Made by a program: the position numbers and the translations under genes. Shown here piece by piece: positions 9,552 through 14,799 of a DNA stretch of 14,799 bases (positions within the stretch are counted from its first letter, which is position 1; the number at the start of each line of letters is the position of its first letter). The notes beneath the pieces were generated by a model. That model was given only the letters and a program-made list of their open reading frames with translations, made no database searches and was not told the origin of the DNA. The DNA is from Deinococcus sp. (GTDB lineage: Bacteria; Deinococcota; Deinococci; Deinococcales; Deinococcaceae): assembly GCA_028287665.1 (NCBI GenBank), contig JAQBPF010000350.1, positions 1-14,799 on the forward strand. The letters run 5' to 3'.

Positions 9552-10022
9552 ATGAAGAAGGCTCTGATCGGACTTGCTCTCCTCGCTGCCGTCTCCTCTG
9601 CTTCGGCAGCCACGTATGTTGGTGGCTCTATCGGCACAGGCCTGACGGTTCACCTCCAGAACGACCTCGACGCCACCTCTGCGGTGCGGTACGGCCTGAA
9701 TCTCGACGCCGTGAACCTGTTCCGCGGCGGCGCACTGGCCCTCGGCGGCGACGTGGCCTACCTGAACGACATTACCGGTCAGGATCTGGGCGGCCTCAGC
9801 CCCTATTACGGCCTGGGCCTCGGCGCCTATGTTTCTTTGGGCAGCCCTACCGGCGTGTCGGTCTACCCCAACGGCATCCTCGGCCTGAAATTTCAGGTGT
9901 CTGATCCTCTCTCCATCTTCGTGGAAGGCTCGGCTGGCCCCAGCGTCACCATCTCTAGCGCAGGCACCGGCATCGGCTTCGGCTTCGGTGCACGCGTCGG
10001 CCTGAACTACCAGTTGCCCTGA
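9552..10022 (+). CDS. Exported Gly-rich, probably beta-barrel envelope protein (paralogue 1)
   Basis: A 156-residue protein with a clean signal peptide: MKKALIGLALLAAVSSASA, likely cut before ATYVGG. The mature part alternates Gly and hydrophobic residues in short strands (YVGGSIGTGLTV, GGALALGGDVAYL, YYGLGLGAYVSLG, GFGFGARVGLNYQLP), which suggests an outer-membrane-type small beta-barrel. It shares ALGGDVAYL and the G(A/V)R-GLNY ending with the next gene, so the two are paralogues. It lacks a terminal Phe, unlike paralogue 2. No named family is recognised. It has its own promoter and terminator. Export is well supported; barrel structure is inference. Confidence 0.8.
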   Translation: MKKALIGLALLAAVSSASAATYVGGSIGTGLTVHLQNDLDATSAVRYGLNLDAVNLFRGGALALGGDVAYLNDITGQDLGGLSPYYGLGLGAYVSLGSPTGVSVYPNGILGLKFQVSDPLSIFVEGSAGPSVTISSAGTGIGFGFGARVGLNYQLP

Positions 10023-10041
10023 GTCCTCGCTTCTGATCTGG

Positions 10042-10071
10042 CCGTCCTGCTTCGCGTAGGGCGGTTGTTTA
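10042..10071 (+). terminator. Intrinsic terminator after the first barrel gene
   Basis: CCGTCCTGC (10042-10050) pairs with GTAGGGCGG (10056-10064), nine pairs including two G-T, with loop TTCGC. TTGTTTA follows. It lies 19 nt after the stop codon. Confidence 0.75.
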
Positions 10072-10167
10072 TTGTCCTGGTCGCCAGTCCCAGTAAAATA
10101 CTCTCTGGCCATCTAGTCAGGTCGGTCGATCTGGCCTAAGAAATTTATGAAATTTGTTAAGGTTCTG

Positions 10168-10706
10168 ATGGGAAAAAGACTTTCCTTGCCCTGGCCGCTC
10201 TGGCCACCATCTCGACTGCGGCTGCCGATAGCCTTGGCCTCCGCACCAACTACAACCGTGTGTTCGTAGAAAACTCCACGGGCAACTTTACCTTTGGGGT
10301 GGAGTACGCCTATGACCTCGACAGCAAGTCTGCCGTGCGCGTGGGTGTGGACCTCGACCCCGACGTGATCGGCAGCGGTGTGTTTGCGCTGGGCGGCGAC
10401 GTGGCCTACCTGCGTAACTTTGATGGTGTGGGCGACGCCAGCTACAACGTGTACTACGGCAGCAGCCTGGGCCTGGACGTGGCAACAGCAAGCCTAGAAG
10501 GAACCCGCGTTACCGTTTTGGGCGTCACGCCCGCTGCAGTTGTGGGCACGCGCTACTTCCTGACGCCTGAATTTGGCCTGAGCGCCGAAGTCAACGTTGG
10601 CCCTACATTCGGCTTTGGCTTTGCCAGCAGCGGTTCTGAAAGCGCCTCTGCCTCCAACACCAGCTTTGGTGCGGGCGTGCGCCTCGGCGTCAACTACCGT
10701 TTCTAA
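10168..10706 (+). pseudogene. Exported beta-barrel-like protein (paralogue 2), frameshift in signal peptide
   Basis: The mature part is intact from LGLRTNYNRVFVEN to a typical outer-membrane ending LGVNYRF, with FALGGDVAYL shared with paralogue 1. The signal sequence KKTFLALAALATISTAAADS is in the same frame as the mature part, but that frame has no start codon: upstream it reads GAT GGG AAA AAG after a TAA at 10158-10160. The natural start ATG at 10168 (or ATG at 10147 in the same frame) is shifted by one base. Adding one A to the five-A run at 10173-10177 gives MGKKTFLALAAL and about 180 residues. TAAGG (10158-10162) could be its ribosome binding site. A GTG start at 10260 would lose the export signal. 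Either a real mutation, phase variation or a sequencing error. Confidence 0.7.
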
Positions 10707-10726
10707 ACGCACTTCCAACGTTCCCC

Positions 10727-10757
10727 AAAGAGGCCGCCCCATGCGGTCTTTTTGATT
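10727..10757 (+). terminator. Intrinsic terminator after the second barrel gene
   Basis: AAAGAGGCCGC (10727-10737) pairs with GCGGTCTTTTT (10743-10753), eleven pairs with two G-T, loop CCCAT, ending in a T5 run and then GATTTT. It lies 20 nt after the stop codon. Confidence 0.85.
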
Positions 10758-10775
10758 TTCACCCCGTCCGGCGGC

Positions 10776-10804
10776 TTGACCCCTCCCCTCATGCCTGCTA
10801 CCCT
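10776..10804 (+). promoter_or_regulatory. argG promoter
   Basis: TTGACC (10776-10781) and TACCCT (10799-10804) are 17 bp apart, placing the start of transcription near 10811. This would give argG a leader of about 185 nt. The first ArgR-like box covers the expected start point. Confidence 0.6.
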
Positions 10805-10805
10805 C

Positions 10806-10840
10806 TGCATACCTATGCGTTAAACGCGCATAACCATACG
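10806..10840 (+). promoter_or_regulatory. Tandem ArgR-like boxes at the argG promoter
   Basis: Box 1 is TGCATACCTATGCG (10806-10819), 9 of 10 defined positions of TGMAT-N4-ATKCA. Box 2 is CGCATAACCATACG (10827-10840), 7 of 10. They are offset by exactly 21 bp and agree at 10 of 14 bases. In E. coli, paired ARG boxes for the ArgR hexamer have this 21-bp offset. Between them lies GCGTTAAACGC (10817-10827), an 11-bp palindrome. Confidence 0.5.
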
Positions 10841-10842
10841 CT

Positions 10843-10869
10843 ATGACCTTCCCTTCCCTCCGACGCTAA
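10843..10869 (+). CDS. Possible argG leader peptide (MTFPSLRR)
   Basis: An eight-codon ORF about 32 nt after the predicted transcription start. It ends in two arginine codons (CGA CGC, 10861-10866) and TAA, directly before the argG leader hairpins. No ribosome binding site precedes it. It may be an attenuator peptide or chance. Confidence 0.3.
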   Translation: MTFPSLRR

Positions 10870-10922
10870 AGCCCCGGCCTTCCTGAATCCAGGATTGGCC
10901 GGACGCGCTGCGCCGGGGGCTT
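10869..10922 (+). promoter_or_regulatory. Overlapping hairpins in the argG leader
   Basis: Hairpin A: CCGGCC-TT-CCTG, loop AATC, CAGG-ATT-GGCCGG (10874-10902). Hairpin C: CCGG-A-CGC, loop GCT, GCG-CCGG (10899-10916), followed by GGGCTTCGTGTT. Both need 10899-10902, so they exclude each other. An outer pairing of AAGCCCC (10869-10875) with GGGGCTT (10916-10922) is also possible. The T content after hairpin C is low for a terminator. Confidence 0.4.
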
Positions 10923-10995
10923 CGTGTTGCCCGCCCAGACCATTCGGCCAAACAACCTCGCCCCAGTTCTGCCCCAAACCGGAGACAATACGCCC

Positions 10996-12243
10996 ATGAC
11001 CCACGAAGCTTCTGCTCCCGAACAAGCCGCCCCAAAGCAAAAAATTGTGCTCGCCTATTCCGGCGGCCTCGATACCTCCATCATTCTGAAGTGGCTGCAG
11101 ACCGAGCGCAACTACGATGTGGTGTGCTTTACCGCCGATCTGGGGCAGGGCGATGAGGTGGAAGAAGCCCGTTTGAAGGCGCTGAATACCGGCGCGGTGG
11201 CCGCCTACGCGCTGGATTTGCGCGAGGAATTCGTGCGCGATTACGTGTTCGCCATGCTCCGCAGCAGCGCCCTCTATGAAGGCTATTACCTGCTGGGAAC
11301 CTCTATTGCCCGCCCGCTGATTGCCAAGAAAATGGTAGAAATTGCCCAGAAGGAAGGCGCAGTGGCGGTGTCTCACGGCGCGACAGGCAAGGGCAACGAT
11401 CAGGTGCGCTTTGAAATGACGGCCTACGCCCTCCAGCCCGACATCGTGACGGTGGCTCCCTGGCGAGACTGGGACTTTCAGGGCCGCGCCGACCTGGAAG
11501 CCTTTGCCCACGAACACGGCATTCCGGTGCCCACCACCAAAAAAGACCCCTGGAGCACCGACGCCAACATGCTGCATATCTCCTACGAGGGTGGCATTCT
11601 GGAAGATCCCTGGGCCGAGCCGCCCGCCCACATGTTCAAGCTGACGGTGGCCCCCGAAGCCGCGCCCGACGAGGCCGAATATGTGCAAGTCGAGTTCCTG
11701 AACGGCGATCCGGTGGCGATCAACGGCGAGCAGCTCAGCCCCGCCGCCCTGCTGACCAAGGCCAACGACATCGGCGGCAGGCACGGCATTGGCCGCCTTG
11801 ACCTCGTGGAAAACCGCTTTGTGGGCATGAAATCGCGTGGCGTGTACGAAACGCCCGGCGGCACGCTGCTGTACCACGCCCGCCGCGCTGTGGAAAGCCT
11901 GACCCTTGACCGCGAAGTGCTGCACCAGCGCGACGCTCTGGCCCCCAAATACGCCGAACTGGTCTACAACGGCTTCTGGTTCGCACCCGAGCGCGAGGCC
12001 TTACAGGTCTACATGGATCACGTGGCCCAGAGTGTCACCGGCACTGCCCGGATCAAGCTGTATAAAGGCAATTGCATCGTGGTGGGCCGCAAAGCCCCCA
12101 AGAGCCTCTACGACAAAGACCTGGTGAGCTTCGAGGCGGGCGGCGACTACAACCAGCACGACGCCGGAGCCTTCATCAAGCTGAATGCCCTGAGAATGCG
12201 CGTGCAGGCGCGGGTAGAGGCGAAGGCCGCCAAAAAGGACTGA
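10996..12243 (+). CDS. argG: Argininosuccinate synthase
   Basis: ArgG joins citrulline and aspartate using ATP, the next-to-last step of arginine synthesis. The 415-residue protein has the ATP-pyrophosphatase loop YSGGLDTS (21-28), [32 protein letters not shown] and the conserved [16 protein letters not shown] region. The ATG at 10996 is chosen over an upstream in-frame GTG (10924), because the family begins shortly before KIVLAYSGG and GGAG (10981-10984) lies 11 nt before this ATG. The gene opens a tight cluster: the next start is 3 nt after its stop. Control by the upstream promoter, ArgR-like boxes and leader is proposed from sequence. Confidence 0.98.
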   Translation: MTHEASAPEQAAPKQKIVLAYSGGLDTSIILKWLQTERNYDVVCFTADLGQGDEVEEARLKALNTGAVAAYALDLREEFVRDYVFAMLRSSALYEGYYLLGTSIARPLIAKKMVEIAQKEGAVAVSHGATGKGNDQVRFEMTAYALQPDIVTVAPWRDWDFQGRADLEAFAHEHGIPVPTTKKDPWSTDANMLHISYEGGILEDPWAEPPAHMFKLTVAPEAAPDEAEYVQVEFLNGDPVAINGEQLSPAALLTKANDIGGRHGIGRLDLVENRFVGMKSRGVYETPGGTLLYHARRAVESLTLDREVLHQRDALAPKYAELVYNGFWFAPEREALQVYMDHVAQSVTGTARIKLYKGNCIVVGRKAPKSLYDKDLVSFEAGGDYNQHDAGAFIKLNALRMRVQARVEAKAAKKD

Positions 12244-12246
12244 CCC

Positions 12247-12684
12247 ATGAACCTGACTGATCTGGTGGCCCATACCCTGCCCCGCCTACAAGCCCTCACC
12301 GACTCACAGGCCAGCGCCAAAGCCTCGCCTGACGTGTGGAGTGCCAAAGAAGTGCTGGGCCACCTGATCGACAGCGGCGTGAACAACCATGCCCGGTTCA
12401 TTCGGGCCAGCGTGCAGAGCGGCTTGGAGTTGCCCGGTTACGCCCAGAACGAGTGGGTGGCGGCGGGTGCATACGGGGCGCGGGCCTGGGCTGATCTGGT
12501 GTCCCTGTGGGCGGCCTATCACCTTCAGTTAGCGCACGTCATCGCGCATCTGCCGCCGCCTGCGCTGGCCCATACCCTGCGTGTGGGTGGGGGAGAGGCG
12601 GTCACGCTCGAATTTCTGGCCGAGGATTACATGGCCCATCAGGTGCATCATCTGAATCAAATCTGGGAGCGCACGCGCGGATGA
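12247..12684 (+). CDS. DinB-like (DinB/YfiT family) putative metal-binding protein
   Basis: A 145-residue four-helix-bundle protein of the DinB superfamily. The likely metal triad is His39 (VLGHLIDSGVNNHARF) and His131/His135 (YMAHQVHHLNQIWE), at the expected places. WSAKEVLGHL is the characteristic first motif. Members include thiol-dependent transferases and many uncharacterised damage- or stress-related proteins that are numerous in Deinococcus; the reaction here is unknown. It begins 3 nt after argG and its stop overlaps the next start (ATGA at 12681-12684), so it is co-translated with its neighbours. No link to arginine is evident from sequence. Confidence 0.85.
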   Translation: MNLTDLVAHTLPRLQALTDSQASAKASPDVWSAKEVLGHLIDSGVNNHARFIRASVQSGLELPGYAQNEWVAAGAYGARAWADLVSLWAAYHLQLAHVIAHLPPPALAHTLRVGGGEAVTLEFLAEDYMAHQVHHLNQIWERTRG

Positions 12685-13151
12685 CCTTGCCCGCCGGGTA
12701 CATCCTTCGCCCCGCCACTCCTGCCGACGCTGCCCTGATCGCGACTCAGCGGGCGGCCATGTTTGCCGACATGAATGTGGAATACAGCGAAGCCGCAGCG
12801 CAATTTACGCCGTGGGTGGCGGCAAGGCTTGCGGCAGGCACCTATCTGGGCTGGATCGTAGAACATGACGGTGTGGCTGTGGCAGGCGCGGGCCTGATGA
12901 TTCTCGACTGGCCGCCGCATTTCATTGATCCGCAACCGTTCCGCAGTTATCTGCTGAACGTGTACACGCACCCTCAGCACCGGGGCCGGGGCCTGGCGCA
13001 ACGGCTGACCCAGATGGCCCTGGAGGAAACGCAGCGGCGCGGCATCCGCATCATGAGCCTGCATGCCAGCGAGTTTGGGCGGCCCCTCTACGAGAAGTTA
13101 GGATTTAAGCCGACCAACGAAATGCGAATCGTGCTGGAGGCTGAGGCATGA
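12681..13151 (+). CDS. GNAT-family N-acetyltransferase (first of two)
   Basis: A 156-residue protein with the acetyl-CoA binding motif LNVYTHPQHRGRGLAQRL (92-109; R101-G-R-G) and the C-terminal GRPLYEKLGFKPTNEM (133-148). The start is ATG at 12681, overlapping the DinB-like stop by ATGA; the open frame reaches further upstream but that part is a shadow of the preceding gene. The acyl acceptor is unknown. It ends overlapping the next gene by ATGA. Because it sits in an arginine operon, an amino-acid or small-molecule substrate is possible, but sequence does not show it. Confidence 0.9.
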   Translation: MTLPAGYILRPATPADAALIATQRAAMFADMNVEYSEAAAQFTPWVAARLAAGTYLGWIVEHDGVAVAGAGLMILDWPPHFIDPQPFRSYLLNVYTHPQHRGRGLAQRLTQMALEETQRRGIRIMSLHASEFGRPLYEKLGFKPTNEMRIVLEAEA

Positions 13152-13627
13152 GCTACACCCTGCGCCCCGTCACCCACGCCGACTTGCCCGCGTTTCATAC
13201 CGTGATGATGGCGGCGGGCATGGATTCCCGCTCCAGCTTGAACCGCACCACCGTTGCCGACCTGGAAGGTTCGCTGTTTGGTGTCGGCGCGGGCGGGTTC
13301 CTGGCCTGGGCAGGCGCGGAAGCAGTGGGCTGCGTCGGTTACCGCCCCGATGGGGAAGGTACCCTGACGCTGAATAAATTGGCGACCCTGCCCAGCACAC
13401 GCGGTCAGGGCGTCGGCGCGGCGCTGGTGCAGGCCGTAGAAAATGTGGCCGCAGAACAGGGTTTTGACCGTGTGCTGCTGGCCGTCTCGCAATTCAATTT
13501 AGAAGTCATCCCTTTTTACGAACGGTTGGGGTATGTGCAGGATTCGGCGGCGGTGTATGCCCACGCCAGTCCCAACAGTCCTCAGCCGGTGGTGCTGGTG
13601 AAAGTCACGCGAGGTGATCCAGCTTGA
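13148..13627 (+). CDS. GNAT-family N-acetyltransferase (second of two)
   Basis: A 159-residue protein with motif LNKLATLPSTRGQGVGAALV (75-94; R85-G-Q-G-V-G) and the closing IPFYERLGY (121-129). Only the core motif is shared with the previous acetyltransferase, so this is not a recent duplication. Start ATG 13148 overlaps the previous stop (ATGA), and its own stop overlaps the next start (TTGA). The short stand-alone N-acetylglutamate synthases of some bacteria are GNAT proteins, but this sequence does not resemble them clearly; the substrate is unknown. Confidence 0.9.
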   Translation: MSYTLRPVTHADLPAFHTVMMAAGMDSRSSLNRTTVADLEGSLFGVGAGGFLAWAGAEAVGCVGYRPDGEGTLTLNKLATLPSTRGQGVGAALVQAVENVAAEQGFDRVLLAVSQFNLEVIPFYERLGYVQDSAAVYAHASPNSPQPVVLVKVTRGDPA

Positions 13628-14001
13628 AACTTCATGTCACATCTAGTGAAGGCGACAAGCTAGCCCAGTTGCCAACAGATCAGGTTTTTGTTGGCTTCCT
13701 TAACTTCAATGGCCCCTGCGACTTTACTTTTATTGGCCCCTATGAGGGCCTGTTAGGTGAAATTGAATACGAAGATTCAGAAACACCAGAAGTTCTCCAT
13801 CATGGCAGGCTCTATTGGGGCAATTTTTGGACGAGCAAATGGCCCTCTAGTTCCCCGTCGAAAATTACTCTGCGACATCTGGGCGGAAACAGTTACAAGA
13901 TAGTTCATCTTTATGCTTTCAGAGATCGTATTGGGGGCTGGAGTAGTAACGACTTTATGAACTTAATTGAAAGAGAAGAACTTTTGCCTTTAGGGAGATA
14001 G
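13624..14001 (+). CDS. AT-rich unknown protein, TTG start
   Basis: I do not recognise this 125-residue protein. It begins [15 protein letters not shown] from a TTG overlapping the previous stop (TTGA at 13624-13627), with AGG about 9 nt before. No ATG in frame occurs until near the end. It is rich in aromatic residues and Gly ([35 protein letters not shown]), soluble-looking, with no signal peptide or membrane segment. Its base composition is visibly poorer in GC than its neighbours, and it uses codons rare around it (ATA, AGA, TTA, CTA). The last codons contain the argH ribosome binding site. Likely a recent arrival inserted in the operon, though translation is coupled on both sides. Confidence 0.7.
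   Translation: MKLHVTSSEGDKLAQLPTDQVFVGFLNFNGPCDFTFIGPYEGLLGEIEYEDSETPEVLHHGRLYWGNFWTSKWPSSSPSKITLRHLGGNSYKIVHLYAFRDRIGGWSSNDFMNLIEREELLPLGR
13992..13997 (+). promoter_or_regulatory. argH ribosome binding site
   Basis: AGGGAG, 9 nt before the argH ATG, lying inside the end of the AT-rich gene. It is one of the best ribosome binding sites in the window and fixes the argH start. Confidence 0.7.
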
Positions 14002-14006
14002 CATTT

Positions 14007-14799
14007 ATGACCAATTCAACCCAACCTAAAAAGCTCTGGGGTGGCCGTTTTGCCGAAGCCACCGACGGCCTCGTGGAACTGTTCAACGCCTCCGTGGGTT
14101 TCGATCAACGCCTGGCCGAGCAGGATATTCGCGGCAGTTTGGCGCATGTGGCGATGCTGGGGGGCGTGGGCATTCTGGACGCTACGGAAGTCGCGCAGAT
14201 TACGGACGGCCTGAATAACGTGTTGGCCGACATTCGCGCCGGAAATTTTGAATGGCGACTGGACCGCGAAGACGTGCATATGAACGTGGAAGCCGCGTTG
14301 CGTGACCGGATTGGCCCGGTGGCGGGCAAGCTGCACACGGCCCGTAGCCGCAACGATCAGGTGGCGGTGGATTTCCGGCTGTTTACCAAAGAGGCGGCGC
14401 TGGACTTGGCCGACAAAACGCGGGCGCTGCGGGCCGTGATGCTCGCTGAGGCCGAGAAGTACCTGCAAGAAGGAGTCATTCTGCCAGGGTACACGCACTT
14501 GCAGGTGGCCCAACCCATCTTGCTGGCGCACTGGTTTATGGCCTACGTTGCCATGCTGGAGCGCGATGAGGGCCGCTTCCGCGACGCCGCCGAGCGCATG
14601 GACGAATCCCCGCTGGGCAGTTCGGCACTGGCAGGCACGCCCTGGCCCATTGACCGCCATACCGTCGCCGCCGCCCTCGGGTTTGCCCGTCCCACCGCCA
14701 ATTCCCTGGACGGCGTAGGAAGCCGAGATTTTGCGCTGGAATTCCTGAGCGCCTGCGCCATTCTCAGCGCCCATCTGTCGCGCCTGTCGGAAGAATTGA
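14007..14799 (+). CDS. argH: Argininosuccinate lyase, N-terminal part (3' end outside window)
   Basis: ArgH splits argininosuccinate into arginine and fumarate, the last step of arginine synthesis. The frame runs open from ATG 14007 to the window edge (264 codons of about 460). Motifs: KLWGGRFAE (9-17), the conserved [11 protein letters not shown] (110-120), the catalytic histidine region [11 protein letters not shown] (160-170; His164), [19 protein letters not shown], and [16 protein letters not shown]. The signature loop with the catalytic serine (GSSxMPxKxNP) would lie just beyond the window. The final bases TTGA are not a stop in this frame. It closes, or continues, the argG operon, 5 nt after the AT-rich gene. 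Confidence 0.97.
   Translation, partial: MTNSTQPKKLWGGRFAEATDGLVELFNASVGFDQRLAEQDIRGSLAHVAMLGGVGILDATEVAQITDGLNNVLADIRAGNFEWRLDREDVHMNVEAALRDRIGPVAGKLHTARSRNDQVAVDFRLFTKEAALDLADKTRALRAVMLAEAEKYLQEGVILPGYTHLQVAQPILLAHWFMAYVAMLERDEGRFRDAAERMDESPLGSSALAGTPWPIDRHTVAAALGFARPTANSLDGVGSRDFALEFLSACAILSAHLSRLSEEL

Noticed and set aside
10104..10135. TCTGGCC repeated in the spacer before the second barrel gene
   Set aside because: Two copies of a 7-mer in a GC-rich genome are expected by chance.
10924..10995. N-terminal extension of ArgG from an upstream GTG
   Set aside because: Adds 24 residues not expected in the family and lies over the leader hairpins; the ATG at 10996 has a better context.
10813..11925. 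370-codon open frame opposite argG
   Set aside because: Antisense shadow of argG, with low-complexity Gly/His/Val content and no motifs.

Overview
The window reads as chromosomal DNA of a Deinococcus or close relative. It is GC-rich and carries an FrnE with the double cysteine motif known from Deinococcus radiodurans (CPWC near the N-terminus, CX4C in the tail). It also has carB, argG and argH close together and at least one promoter whose -10 lies only 7 nt before a start codon, as in the leaderless transcripts common in that genus. This placement is inference from family features; no database search was possible. I see no tRNA, rRNA, CRISPR array, insertion sequence or phage gene.

Layout. 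1-658 (+): 3' end of an FtsH-family protease. 808-1581 (-): frnE, convergent with ftsH across a shared terminator. 1663-2133 (+): msrB, divergent from frnE. 2199-2600 (-): secreted SH3-excalibur protein, convergent with msrB across a 20-bp hairpin. 2656-5748 (-): carB. 5942-7072 (+): membrane diguanylate cyclase. 7096-7415 (-): small unknown gene broken by one frameshift. 7539-8156 (-): LysE/ArgO-type exporter. 8330-9460 (+): class I/II aminotransferase. 9552-10022 and 10168-10706 (+): two related exported, probably beta-barrel, proteins; the second has a frameshift in its signal peptide. 10996-14799 (+): argG, a DinB-like gene, two GNAT acetyltransferases, an AT-rich unknown gene and argH (cut by the window edge), almost without gaps, so probably one operon.

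How the genes fit together. Arginine is the main theme. CarB makes carbamoyl phosphate for arginine and pyrimidines, ArgG and ArgH perform the last two steps of arginine synthesis, and the LysE/ArgO-type protein may export arginine. The argG promoter (TTGACC, 17 bp, TACCCT) is followed by two direct repeats exactly 21 bp apart that resemble ArgR boxes (TGCAT-N4-ATGC type). A similar box lies upstream of carB and shares GCATAACC with one of them. The argG 5' leader also holds a tiny ORF ending Arg-Arg-stop followed by overlapping hairpins, which looks like a possible attenuator. The second theme is redox protection: FrnE and MsrB are divergently transcribed from an 81-bp spacer containing a perfect 10-bp palindrome.

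The least explained parts are the argG control region, the AT-rich gene between GNAT and argH, the two barrel proteins, the broken small gene, and an open in-frame stretch just after the ftsH stop codon.
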